A program made the position numbers and the translations under genes. Of a DNA stretch of 64,000 nucleotides, positions 17,764 through 26,999 are shown piece after piece. Every line of letters begins with the position of its first letter. The first letter of the stretch is position 1. The stretch spans positions 4,712,001-4,776,000 of the forward strand of contig NZ_JACHIS010000001.1 of assembly GCF_014203365.1 (NCBI RefSeq), read 5' to 3'. Source of the DNA: Actinoalloteichus hymeniacidonis (GTDB lineage: Bacteria; Actinomycetota; Actinomycetes; Mycobacteriales; Pseudonocardiaceae). The notes under the pieces were generated by a model that saw nothing but the letters and a program-made list of their open reading frames with translations, did not search any database and was not told the DNA's origin.

Positions 17764-19542
17764 TCAGAAGCGGGCAGGCTCGGTGTAGACGCCCCATTCG
17801 CTGCGCAGTGCCCCACAGATCTCACCCAGGGTGGCCTCCACCCGAACCGCGGCCAGCATCGGTTCGATCATGTTGCCGGTGCCCCTGGCCGCCTGAACCA
17901 GATCGGACAGGGCGCGTCGAACCTGCTCGGCGTCTCGACCGGCCCGCCGGGCCCCGAGCACCCGGTTCTGCTCCCGTTCCACCTCGTGTCCGACGCGCAG
18001 GATCTCGAGTTCGTCCGAGATCGAACCGGTATGCCGGTTGACCCCGACCACCCGCTTGTCCCCCTTCTCCACGGCCTGCTGGTAGGCGAAGGCCGAATCG
18101 GCGATCTCGCCGGTGAACCAGCCGTCCTCGATGCCGCGCAGGATGCCGGAGGTCATCTCGCCGATGGGATGGTTGCCGGAGGGCACCGCGATCTCGGCCA
18201 TGGTCCGGATGTGGTCGAACACCCGCTCCGCCTCCGCCTCGATGCGGTCGGTCAGCGCCTCGACGTACCAGGAGCCGCCGAGCGGGTCGGCGACGTTGGT
18301 GACACCGGTCTCCTCGGCGATCACCTGCTGGGTGCGCAGGGCGATCTGGGCGGACTTCTCGCTCGGCAACGCCAATACCTCGTCCAGGGCGTTGGTGTGC
18401 AACGAGTTCGTGCCGCCGAGGACCGCCGACAGCGCTTCGAGGGCCGTGCGGACGATGTTGTTCTCCGGCTGTTGCGCGGTCAAGGAGACGCCTGCGGTCT
18501 GGGTGTGGAATCGCAGGGACTGCGCCTTGGCGGTCTTGGCGCCATAGACGTCGCGCAGCCACCGGGCCCAGATCCGCCGGGCGGCGCGGAACTTGGCGAT
18601 CTCCTCGAAGAAGTCGATGTGGGCGTCGAAGAAGAAGCTGAGTCCGGGAGCGAAGGCATCGATGTCCAGACCTCGGGACAGGCCCAGCTCGACGTAGCCG
18701 AAGCCGTCGGCCAGGGTGAACGCCAGTTCCTGTGCGGCGGTCGCTCCGGCCTCGCGGATGTGATAGCCGGACACCGAGAGCGGCTTGTAGGCCGGGATGT
18801 TCGCGGCGCAGTACTCCATCAGGTCGCCGATGAGGCGAAGGTGCGGCTCCGGCGCGAACAGCCATTCCTTCTGAGCGATGTACTCCTTGAAGATGTCGGT
18901 CTGCAGGGTGCCGTTGAGCTTGCCGATGTCGGCGCCCTGCCGTTCGGCGGACACCAGATACATGCAGAACACCGGGACGGCGGGGCCGGAGATGGTCATC
19001 GAGGTCGTGACCTGGTCCAGCGGGATGTCGGCGAAGAGGATGTCGGTGTCGGCCGCCGAGTCGACGGCGACCCCGCAGTGCCCGACCTCGCCGAGCGAGC
19101 GGGCGTCGTCCGAGTCGTAGCCCATCAGCGTCGGCATGTCGAAGGCCACGGAGAGGCCGCCGCCGCCCTGCTCGAGGATCATCTTGTAGCGCTCGTTGGT
19201 CTGCGTCGCGTTGCCGAAGCCCGCGAACTGACGAATAGTCCACGGCTTGCCTCGGTACCCGGTGGCGTGCAGGCCTCTGGTGAACGGGTACTCCCCCGGC
19301 CAGCCGATCCGCTCGAAGCCCTCGGGTTCGGCACCCGGCTCCGGCCCGTACAAGGGGTCGACGGTAGCGCCGGAGAGCGTGGTGAAGTCGGCGTCGCGCA
19401 CCCGCCCCGCCGCCTCGGCTGCGGCGAAGTTCTTCTCCCAGCGTTCACGACCCGTGGCCAGGTCGGCATCGGCGCCGCCGTCGGTCACTCGGCCGTCGTT
19501 GCGTCCGGTGGGGTTCGCCCCCGGATTCTGGTCACCCTGCAT
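17764..19542 (-). CDS. icmA: B12-dependent acyl-CoA mutase large subunit, isobutyryl-CoA mutase type
   Basis: A 592-residue substrate-binding (TIM barrel) subunit without the C-terminal B12 domain, so it needs a separate small subunit (IcmB-like), which is not in the window. Substrate-specificity residues are those of isobutyryl-CoA mutase: Phe106 in [10 protein letters not shown] and Gln224 in EYIAQKEW, where methylmalonyl-CoA mutase has Tyr and Arg. [10 protein letters not shown] holds the conserved substrate-contact His. It should interconvert isobutyryl-CoA and n-butyryl-CoA using adenosylcobalamin. ATG 19542 follows GAGGGGAC. A 20-bp palindrome lies 49 bases upstream. The chaperone meaB and the cofactor adenosyltransferase gene are elsewhere in the window. 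Confidence 0.88.
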   Translation of the reverse strand: MQGDQNPGANPTGRNDGRVTDGGADADLATGRERWEKNFAAAEAAGRVRDADFTTLSGATVDPLYGPEPGAEPEGFERIGWPGEYPFTRGLHATGYRGKPWTIRQFAGFGNATQTNERYKMILEQGGGGLSVAFDMPTLMGYDSDDARSLGEVGHCGVAVDSAADTDILFADIPLDQVTTSMTISGPAVPVFCMYLVSAERQGADIGKLNGTLQTDIFKEYIAQKEWLFAPEPHLRLIGDLMEYCAANIPAYKPLSVSGYHIREAGATAAQELAFTLADGFGYVELGLSRGLDIDAFAPGLSFFFDAHIDFFEEIAKFRAARRIWARWLRDVYGAKTAKAQSLRFHTQTAGVSLTAQQPENNIVRTALEALSAVLGGTNSLHTNALDEVLALPSEKSAQIALRTQQVIAEETGVTNVADPLGGSWYVEALTDRIEAEAERVFDHIRTMAEIAVPSGNHPIGEMTSGILRGIEDGWFTGEIADSAFAYQQAVEKGDKRVVGVNRHTGSISDELEILRVGHEVEREQNRVLGARRAGRDAEQVRRALSDLVQAARGTGNMIEPMLAAVRVEATLGEICGALRSEWGVYTEPARF

Positions 19543-19590
19543 GGTCGTCCCCTCGAAGCGGCCTGGGAATCGGCGGTGGCCGACACCCTC

Positions 19591-19610
19591 ATAGTAGGAC
19601 TTCCTACTAT
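19591..19610. promoter_or_regulatory. 20-bp palindromic operator candidate upstream of icmA
   Basis: ATAGTAGGA and TCCTACTAT are exact inverted 9-base arms separated by two bases. The element is AT-rich in a GC-rich region and lies 49 bases upstream of the icmA start. Size and symmetry suit a dimeric TetR- or MarR-type repressor. The MarR-family gene at 20170 is the nearest regulator, but binding is only a possibility. Confidence 0.65.
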
Positions 19611-19782
19611 CGGATGCCCACCATCATTCCCGGCCGCAACAGGAGACCCGGACAGCAACCAGGCGATGCCGATGGACCGGCCGCATTTCGACAACGTCGT
19701 CGTCGCCCAGAAACCCATCGAGTTCGCGTGCTTCACGACCCGGGCCCCGGTGGCGCAACGGTGCGATCGGCCCCTGCGCGGG

Positions 19783-20085
19783 CTATTGATCCTGCGCGAG
19801 CCGCTCCTCGACCCGCTCGACCTTGGCCTGCAGCTGCCCGACGTGCCCTGGCCGGATGTCGGCCTTGATGACCAGGCTCGCTCTGGGTGCGGAGGCCAGC
19901 ACCGCATCGGTGGCGCGCTTGACGACCGCCATCACCTCGTCCCACTCGCCCTCGATCGTGGTGAACATCGAGTTCGTCTCGTTGGGCAGACCCGACGCAC
20001 GCACGATGCGCACCGCCTCCGCGACCGCCTCGCTGACGCTCTCCGAGCCGCCGCCCGCCGGACTCACGCTGAATGCGACCAACAT
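19783..20085 (-). CDS. Thiamine-binding protein, MTH1187/YkoF-like family
   Basis: A 100-residue single-domain protein of the MTH1187/YqgV family (ferredoxin-like alpha/beta fold, usually a tetramer). Visible family blocks are [53 protein letters not shown] and [27 protein letters not shown]. Members bind thiamine or related ligands; a metabolic or regulatory role is not established. It lies upstream of icmA in the same direction, 240 bases away, and diverges from the MarR gene with an 84-base gap, which suggests shared control. Confidence 0.82.
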   Translation of the reverse strand: MLVAFSVSPAGGGSESVSEAVAEAVRIVRASGLPNETNSMFTTIEGEWDEVMAVVKRATDAVLASAPRASLVIKADIRPGHVGQLQAKVERVEERLAQDQ

Positions 20086-20169
20086 GTGCTCCTCCTTCTC
20101 ACCGTTTCGCTACCCGTCGGTACATCCGTCACTCTGGCACGGTGGGCGACGCTGCTAGCGTCGATCCTC

Positions 20170-20700
20170 ATGACCGGCCACCGACCACTTCCGTTCGACC
20201 CCATCGCGCGTGCGGCCCAGCTCTGGTCCGACCGCATCGGCTCGTCGGGCACGATGGCTGCGGTGACCAGCGTGATGCGGGTACAGCAGATCCTTCAATC
20301 CGCAGCGGACACGGCGTTGCGGCCGCTCAACCTGACCTTCGCGCGGTACGAGGCACTCGTGCTGTTGTCCTTCTCCCGACAGGGAGCTTTGCCCATGCGT
20401 GTGATGGGAGAGCGTCTGCAGCTCCATCCCACCAGCGTCACCAACATCGTGGACCGCTTGGAGAAGGACGATCTGGTCAAGCGGACCCCGCACCCCACCG
20501 ACCGAAGAACCACGCTGGTCGCCATCACCGAGTCCGGCCGAGAGCGGATGCAGTCCGCGACCACCGCCGTCACCGAGGTGAACTTCGGGCTCAACGGCTT
20601 GGAAACCGACGAGCAGACTCGACTCACCGAACTGTTGGCCAAGGTCCGACTGGCGGCAGGCGATTTCGAGGACAGCGACACGGCGACAGCACGGCCGTGA
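20170..20700 (+). CDS. MarR-family transcriptional regulator
   Basis: A 176-residue winged-helix regulator. The recognition region GALPMRVMGERLQLHPTSVTNIVDRLEKDDLVKRTPHPTDRRTTLVAITESGRE is classic MarR: helix-turn-helix followed by the wing with the DRR motif. Flanking helices would form the dimer and ligand pocket. It is divergent from the thiamine-binding protein gene (84-base gap) and upstream of the icmA gene, so these are its most likely targets after autoregulation. The ATG at 20170 is preferred; the same frame is open far upstream only as an antisense shadow of icmA. Confidence 0.88.
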   Translation: MTGHRPLPFDPIARAAQLWSDRIGSSGTMAAVTSVMRVQQILQSAADTALRPLNLTFARYEALVLLSFSRQGALPMRVMGERLQLHPTSVTNIVDRLEKDDLVKRTPHPTDRRTTLVAITESGRERMQSATTAVTEVNFGLNGLETDEQTRLTELLAKVRLAAGDFEDSDTATARP

Positions 20701-20711
20701 CGGTCCGAGTC

Positions 20712-20751
20712 AGCCGCCCGCAGGCACTCACAGGAGTGCAGGCGGGCGGCT
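20712..20751. terminator. Long two-part hairpin terminator
   Basis: AGCCGCCCGC (20712-20721) pairs with GCGGGCGGCT (20742-20751); inside, GCACTC pairs with GAGTGC around a 4-base loop. TTT follows on the + strand. It lies between the convergent MarR and DUF3817 genes. Confidence 0.8.
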
Positions 20752-20774
20752 TTCGACGTTATTGAAGCCCCGCG

Positions 20775-21134
20775 TCAACTCGCGGTCGTGGTCTCCGGCT
20801 CCTGCGACGCCGAGGCGGGAGCTGCGGCCGGGGCCGTCTCGATCCGGCCGGTGCGCCGGGCCCAGCGCTCGAAGACGACCGTCCCCAGCGGGGGGATGCT
20901 CGCGATCAGGGCCCAGATGGTCGTCTTGGCATCCCACTGCAGCGTCCGCCGAACCAGGACCACCGAGGCGACGTAGAGCACGAAGCAGGCACCGTGGATC
21001 GGGCCGAAGATCTGCACCCCGAGCTCGTTGCCCACCACGACGTACTTGAAGAACATCCCGATCAGCAGGCCGGTCCACGACAGCGCCTCGGCGATGGCGA
21101 CCACACGGAATCGGGCGGCTAGCGTGGCGAACAC
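20775..21134 (-). CDS. DUF3817 integral membrane protein
   Basis: A 119-residue membrane protein of the DUF3817 family, with three predicted helices: AEALSWTGLLIGMFFKYVV, VQIFGPIHGACFVLYVASVVLV and TIWALIASIPPLGTVVFERW. The GPIHGACFVLY block is family-typical. The C-terminus is Ala/Pro/Thr-rich. I place the start at GTG 21134, because GGAGGAA precedes it by 4 bases and the family begins with a similar sequence (VFATLAARFRVVAIAEA); the longer open frame to 21572 has no similarity. Function unknown. Confidence 0.82.
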   Translation of the reverse strand: MFATLAARFRVVAIAEALSWTGLLIGMFFKYVVVGNELGVQIFGPIHGACFVLYVASVVLVRRTLQWDAKTTIWALIASIPPLGTVVFERWARRTGRIETAPAAAPASASQEPETTTAS

Positions 21135-21419
21135 GGGATTCCTCCATTGATCGGCGGGCGGCACCGCATCGGCCGACCAGCGCGGGCGATCCCGACGGCG
21201 TATCGCCGTGGCGACCACGGTGCCGAGGCCGGTCCGATACGTCCGCCACTGTAGAGCGGCCGAACAGGCGGGCCGAGGCGGCATCCCCCGCACGGCGTCC
21301 ACATCCGGCCGTCTCGCCGAGCCGGGGCGGGCCCGCATCGGTGTGCCCTCGACGACGGACCGACCCGGTCGGAGAGTCGCTAGGCGCCTTTCGTCGGTCG
21401 AAGGAGTTTGAATAGGGCG

Positions 21420-22856
21420 GTGAGCCGCTGGGTGCTGCACATCGACATGGACGCGTTCTTCTCCGGCGTCGAGCAACTCACCCGGCCCACGCTGCGGGGC
21501 CGGGCCGTGCTCGTCGGTGGGGCCGGGCCACGCGGCACCGTCGCCGGGGCCAGCTACGAGGCCCGTCGTCACGGCGCTCGTTCGGCGATGCCGATGGCCC
21601 AGGCCCGCAGGCTCTGCCCGATCGCCACCGTCCTACCGCCGAGGTTCGTCGTCTACAGCAGGGCCAGCGAGCGGGTCTTCGACCTGCTCCGCCAGTTCTC
21701 GCCGGTCCTGGAACGGATCTCGCTCGACGAGGCCTTCACCGAACCCCCCGCGCTGCAGGGCGCGAGGCCGGACGAGGTGACGGCAGCGGTGATCGCCCTG
21801 CGCGAGCGGATTCGAACCGAGCTGGGCCTGGTGGCGTCCGTGGGGGCGGCCACCGGCAAGACCATGGCCAAGATCGCCTCCGACCTGGCCAAACCGGATG
21901 GCCAACTCGTCGTGCCGCCCGGCAGCGAACCCGCCACGCTGCGGAATCTGCCGGTGCGGGCGCTCTGGGGGATCGGTCCGGTGTCCGAGGAGAAACTCCA
22001 CCGCATCGGGGTCCGGACGCTCGGCGAGTTCGCCGCCCTGAGTCGCCGGGACGCGGCGGGCCTGCTCGGGCAGGCGATCGGCACCGAACTGCATCGCCTC
22101 GCTCAAGGCCAGGATGGCAGACCCGTGGCGGAGCGGTCCGAGAACAAGCAGGTCAGCGCGGAGACGACCTTCGAGCAGGACCTGACCGATCCGCAACGAC
22201 TGGCCACCGAGGTGCGACTGATGGCCGAATCTGCGTATCACCGACTGATCGCCGCGCACCGGGCGGCGCGCACGGTGCGGGTCAAGGTGCGGGACGCCGA
22301 CTTCGTCACGATCAGCCGGTCGGAGACCGTCCAGGCGGCCACCACGGACCGAACTGTCCTCACCGCCATGGCACAACGGCTCATCCGGGCGGCGGTGCCG
22401 CCGGGAACCAAGGTGCGGTTGGTGGGGGTCTCACTGGGCGGACTCAGCAGGGGCGAGCAGGAACCGCTGTTCGAGTCGACGACCGATCTTCCTCGCCGGG
22501 CAGCCGAGGTCGATCCGTCTTACGACGGCGTCGCCACGCAGGCCGTCGTAGCGGAGGCGATCGAGCAGGAACCCGAGCCGACGCCGCAGGATCCCACCGC
22601 CTCGGACGGCACCGAGGGCCCCGACGCGGACGGCACCCCGAGGTGGCGTGCGGGCCACGATGTCGCCCATCCGGAGTTCGGCCACGGCTGGGTACAGGGC
22701 GCAGGCGTCGGCCGGGTCACGGTGCGTTTCGAGACCCAGGCGACCGGGCCCGGCCGGACCCAGACCTTCGCGATGACCGATCCGCTGCTCACCGAGGCCG
22801 ACCCGCTCGACAGCCTCGGCCCCGCCTTCCACCGCCCGGACAGCCAGGGGCACTAG
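21420..22856 (+). CDS. dinB: DNA polymerase IV (Y-family translesion polymerase)
   Basis: About 478 residues. Catalytic acidic residues are visible in HIDMDAFFSGVEQ and ISLDEAF; ATGKTMAKIASDLAKPDG and the helix-hairpin-helix LWGIGPVSEEKLHRIGVRTLGEFA follow, then the little finger domain. The C-terminus is extended by ~100 residues with the block RAGHDVAHPEFGHGWVQGAGVGRVTVRFET, also seen in mycobacterial DinB-type polymerases. I prefer GTG 21420 (VSRWVLHIDMDAFF); TTG 21408 is possible but only one base after AAGGAG. The protein copies damaged DNA with low fidelity. No LexA box was identified upstream. Confidence 0.92.
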   Translation: MSRWVLHIDMDAFFSGVEQLTRPTLRGRAVLVGGAGPRGTVAGASYEARRHGARSAMPMAQARRLCPIATVLPPRFVVYSRASERVFDLLRQFSPVLERISLDEAFTEPPALQGARPDEVTAAVIALRERIRTELGLVASVGAATGKTMAKIASDLAKPDGQLVVPPGSEPATLRNLPVRALWGIGPVSEEKLHRIGVRTLGEFAALSRRDAAGLLGQAIGTELHRLAQGQDGRPVAERSENKQVSAETTFEQDLTDPQRLATEVRLMAESAYHRLIAAHRAARTVRVKVRDADFVTISRSETVQAATTDRTVLTAMAQRLIRAAVPPGTKVRLVGVSLGGLSRGEQEPLFESTTDLPRRAAEVDPSYDGVATQAVVAEAIEQEPEPTPQDPTASDGTEGPDADGTPRWRAGHDVAHPEFGHGWVQGAGVGRVTVRFETQATGPGRTQTFAMTDPLLTEADPLDSLGPAFHRPDSQGH

Positions 22857-22880
22857 GCGGGGCCTGCTGGGCGGCCGACG

Positions 22881-23843
22881 TCAGGAACGAAGGTCGGCCA
22901 ACAGCTGTTCGGCGGCGCGATAGGGATCGCTGCGCCCGTCGACGATCTCCCGCGCCAGGCCCGCCAGAGTCGCCCCGCCCCGCAGCTCGCCCATCTCGGC
23001 TCGCAGCCGCGCGGCCACCACCGCCTGGATCTCGTTCTCGGCGCGTTGCACCCGTCGGGCGTCCAGCTCCCCGTGCTCGATCAGCCAGTCCCGATGATCG
23101 GTGACCGCCTGCACCAGCTCGTCCACCCCCTCCGATCTGGCCGCCACGGTCCGGACGATCGGCGTCCGCCAGCTCGGCCCCTTCTCGCGTCTACCGAGGG
23201 AGATCATGTACTTCAGCTCGCGCACCGTCTGATCGGCGCCCTCACGGTCGGCCTTGTTGACCACGAACACGTCGGCGACCTCGAGGATGCCCGCCTTGGC
23301 GGCCTGGATGCCGTCCCCCATGCCGGGAGCGAGCAGCACCAGCGTGGTGTCGGCCAGCGAGACGACATCCACCTCGGACTGCCCGACCCCGACGGTCTCG
23401 ATCAACACGATGTCGAAGCCCGCCGCATCGAGCACCCGAAGCGCCTGCGGGGTCGACCAGGCCAGCCCGCCGAGATGCCCCCTGGTGGCCATCGAGCGGA
23501 TGAACACGCCGTCGTCGGTGGCGTGTTCCTGCATACGCACCCGGTCGCCGAGCAGTGCACCGCCCGAGAACGGCGAGGACGGGTCGACCGCGAGGACCCC
23601 GACCCGCCGTCCGCTGGCCCGCAACGCCTTGACCAGTGCCGACGTCGAGGTGGACTTGCCGACGCCGGGCGGTCCGGTGAGTCCGACGACCTGTGCTCCC
23701 CCGGTGTGCGGGGCGAGTTCGGCGGCCACCTCGGCCAGCCGGGGACTGCCGTCCTCCACCAGCGAGATCAGCCTGCCCAACGCACGAGCCTGCCCGTCCC
23801 TGGCCCGCCGGACCAGCTCGGACACCGTCATCTCGGCTGCCAT
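22881..23843 (-). CDS. meaB: Acyl-CoA mutase-associated GTPase (MeaB/ArgK family)
   Basis: A 320-residue G3E GTPase. Motifs in order are GPPGVGKST (Walker A), the family block VDPSSPFSGGALLGDRVRM, IETVGVGQSEVDV (switch/Walker B) and VNKADR (guanine specificity). MeaB proteins load adenosylcobalamin into methylmalonyl- or isobutyryl-CoA mutases and protect them from inactivation. The thiolase stop lies 6 bases before its start, so the two genes form an operon. Its likely client in this window is the icmA-type subunit at 17.8-19.5 kb. Confidence 0.93.
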   Translation of the reverse strand: MAAEMTVSELVRRARDGQARALGRLISLVEDGSPRLAEVAAELAPHTGGAQVVGLTGPPGVGKSTSTSALVKALRASGRRVGVLAVDPSSPFSGGALLGDRVRMQEHATDDGVFIRSMATRGHLGGLAWSTPQALRVLDAAGFDIVLIETVGVGQSEVDVVSLADTTLVLLAPGMGDGIQAAKAGILEVADVFVVNKADREGADQTVRELKYMISLGRREKGPSWRTPIVRTVAARSEGVDELVQAVTDHRDWLIEHGELDARRVQRAENEIQAVVAARLRAEMGELRGGATLAGLAREIVDGRSDPYRAAEQLLADLRS

Positions 23844-23849
23844 CGACGC

Positions 23850-25037
<1,188 letters not shown>

Positions 25038-25152
25038 GACTGTCTCCTTGCGTGTGGAGGGAGAGTGTGTGGAGCGTGATGCGATGACATCGGCTCCGAT
25101 CGGACCCTACCCGGCGGTTTCGGCGGGTCCGAGAGTGATGCGGCGCACAACA

Positions 25153-26010
25153 TCAGCCAACGGCGCCGAGACTGCGCCAAGCGGGTGCCAGCGGGCCGCC
25201 GAGGGAGGCCTGATGCGCACACCACGCCGGGAACGTCGGCGACAGCAGATCGGCGGCGGCCGCCAGCACGGGCGCCTCGGCCATGTCGTGGGCGACCGCT
25301 CCCGCAGCGGCCCAGCCGGTGAGTAGCGAGTCCCCTGGGATGCGCTCGGCGGCGTCGACCAGCCGCTGAGCCAGGTCGGCATCCTCGTGGAGCCGGTCGG
25401 CGTTGCCTGCCAGCAGGTCGTGGGCGCGATGGACGTCGAGCAGTCTACTCAACTCCCGCAGCGGGTCCCGGTGGTCGTCGACCCGCAGATCCAACGGCAG
25501 GACCTCGTTGGCGTCCGGACTGCGCACCACCAACCCGGCGGACTGCTGACCCCGCACATCCCCGCCGGCCTGCTGCCCGGCGCGCAGGGCCGCGAGCAGT
25601 CTGCGGGCCAAGGGTCCGGTGGTGTCCAGGAAGGTCTCCGACATCGCCTCGCAGACCACCGGCAGGGTCAACAGGTTGCCCTGCACCGCATAGTGCTCCT
25701 CGACGAGATCGGTCGCGTGGGCCGGAGTGTCCGGCCCGGTCCAGGTGCCTGCTCCCGCGCGCCCCACGGCGCCGCACTGCACCTCCCGCCCCGGGTCGAT
25801 CGCGGCGATGGCCGATTCCGGGTGCGTCCCGGCCTTGATCCGATCGATGATGCCCCGCTGTTCGGCGGTGCCGCCTGCGGCCAGGACCGACACAGCGGCG
25901 ACGCCGGGCTCCACGATGATCGCTCTGGCACCGATCGCGAGGACGCAGCCTGCCACGGCAGCGCCCAGCTCGCCGGTGGTCGAGTCTCTGGCAACGATCG
26001 AGAAGGTCAC
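25153..26010 (-). CDS. DUF1028 family protein (Ntn-hydrolase-like)
   Basis: A 285-residue protein with the DUF1028 start MTFSIVARDSTTGELGAAVAGC, the VSVLAAGGTAEQRGIIDRIKAGTHPESAIAAID block, and the later glycine-rich segments of the family, which adopts an Ntn-hydrolase fold of unknown substrate. The C-terminal ~80 residues are helical and may resemble a carboxylesterase- or peptidoglycan-associated extension, without a motif I recognise. GTG start at 26010. It is inserted between the thiolase and the divergent epimerase; 115 bases separate it from the thiolase. Confidence 0.75.
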   Translation of the reverse strand: MTFSIVARDSTTGELGAAVAGCVLAIGARAIIVEPGVAAVSVLAAGGTAEQRGIIDRIKAGTHPESAIAAIDPGREVQCGAVGRAGAGTWTGPDTPAHATDLVEEHYAVQGNLLTLPVVCEAMSETFLDTTGPLARRLLAALRAGQQAGGDVRGQQSAGLVVRSPDANEVLPLDLRVDDHRDPLRELSRLLDVHRAHDLLAGNADRLHEDADLAQRLVDAAERIPGDSLLTGWAAAGAVAHDMAEAPVLAAAADLLSPTFPAWCAHQASLGGPLAPAWRSLGAVG

Positions 26011-26127
26011 GGCCGGAACCGTAGTTCACCCCGAGCACTCGCGCGGCGAAGACCGATCCACACCGGATGGCATCCGACCCCGCCGATTACTGCCGACGGG
26101 CGCCCGCGCTCGTTAACCTCGGCGACC

Positions 26128-26580
26128 ATGCACAGCACGATCTCGTCCTTCGTCACCGCGATCGACCATGTCGGCATCGCGGTCCACGATCTGGATTCCG
26201 CCATCGCCTTCCATCGCGAGCATTTCGGTCTCGTCGTCGCACACGTGGAGACCAACGAGGACCAGGGAGTGCGCGAGGCGATGCTGCGCGCACCCGGCGA
26301 CTCCGGCGAGGGCACGGCGGTTCAGCTATTGGCACCGTTGACCTCGGAGTCCCCGATCGGCCGATTCCTGGACCGCTCCGGCCCCGGCCTGCAACAGCTC
26401 GCCTACCGGGTCACCGACGTGGCCGCAGCGGCGGCGGCCCTGCGGGCGAGTGGACTTCGAGTGCTGTACGAGACCGCACGGCGTGGGACGGCGGGCAGTC
26501 TCTGCAACTTCGTGCATCCCAGGGATGCGGGCGGGGTGCTGGTCGAGCTGGTCGAGCCTGCCCCTTCCTCGGAGCACTGA
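26128..26580 (+). CDS. mce: Methylmalonyl-CoA epimerase
   Basis: A 150-residue vicinal-oxygen-chelate protein with two beta-alpha-beta-beta-beta modules. FVTAIDHVGIAVHDLDSAIAFHREHFGL supplies the first metal His; LQQLAYRVTDV and LVELVEPA supply further ligands (the Glu of LVELVEP is the usual last ligand). It interconverts the D and L forms of methylmalonyl-CoA so that propionyl-CoA carboxylase product can reach the mutase. It diverges from the DUF1028 gene across 117 bases. The position near the thiolase matches M. tuberculosis Rv1322A. Confidence 0.9.
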   Translation: MHSTISSFVTAIDHVGIAVHDLDSAIAFHREHFGLVVAHVETNEDQGVREAMLRAPGDSGEGTAVQLLAPLTSESPIGRFLDRSGPGLQQLAYRVTDVAAAAAALRASGLRVLYETARRGTAGSLCNFVHPRDAGGVLVELVEPAPSSEH

Positions 26581-26999
26581 CCCCGCCCGGCGGCGGGCCG
26601 ACGACGATCGGCCCGCCTACGCAACCCTCCGCAAGCAGTCCCCACCTGTTCGGGTGAACATTTGCTGCTCGATCGCGTTTAGCGACGGCGACGCACCTCG
26701 CCGCAGGACAAGGCCGCATGGCAGTGTCGGGCCGGTGTGGACGGACGCGATGCGGGCAAGCGCCCGGAAGGCGGGCGAAGTGACCCGAGCGCCCGATGGG
26801 CAGCCGCGAGCAGCGCACGCAGCGCATCCACTGTGGGGAGATCGGCACCGCCGGTGCCCTTCCAGTAACTCTCTATCGTTGCCAGGGCAACCCGAAGTGC
26901 CCATCGTCAACAGGTCGGCGGATATCGTGAGCAGAATCGCGAAATCCGGGTAGACATTGACCAAGAGTCATCCCTGATTCACCGTACCGGGCAGGTAGC
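26581..26999. other. Non-coding region upstream of the DivIVA-like gene
   Basis: About 420 bases without a supported gene. It includes the palindrome at 26878-26891 and a possible -35-like TTGACC near 26957. Frames on both strands lack family similarity. Confidence 0.5.
26878..26891. promoter_or_regulatory. Short palindrome upstream of the DivIVA-like gene
   Basis: GTTGCC-AG-GGCAAC is a perfect 6-2-6 inverted repeat, about 110 bases upstream of the gene at 27000. It could be an operator; there is no further support. Confidence 0.35.

Noticed and set aside
19543-19782. Possible cobalamin riboswitch upstream of the mutase gene
   Set aside because: No B12-box-like sequence or suitable structure. 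The 20-bp palindrome explains the visible signal better.
17653-20169. Very long open frame on the + strand continuing into the MarR gene
   Set aside because: It is the antisense shadow of icmA and its neighbours in GC-rich DNA. Only the part from 20170 has protein-family similarity.
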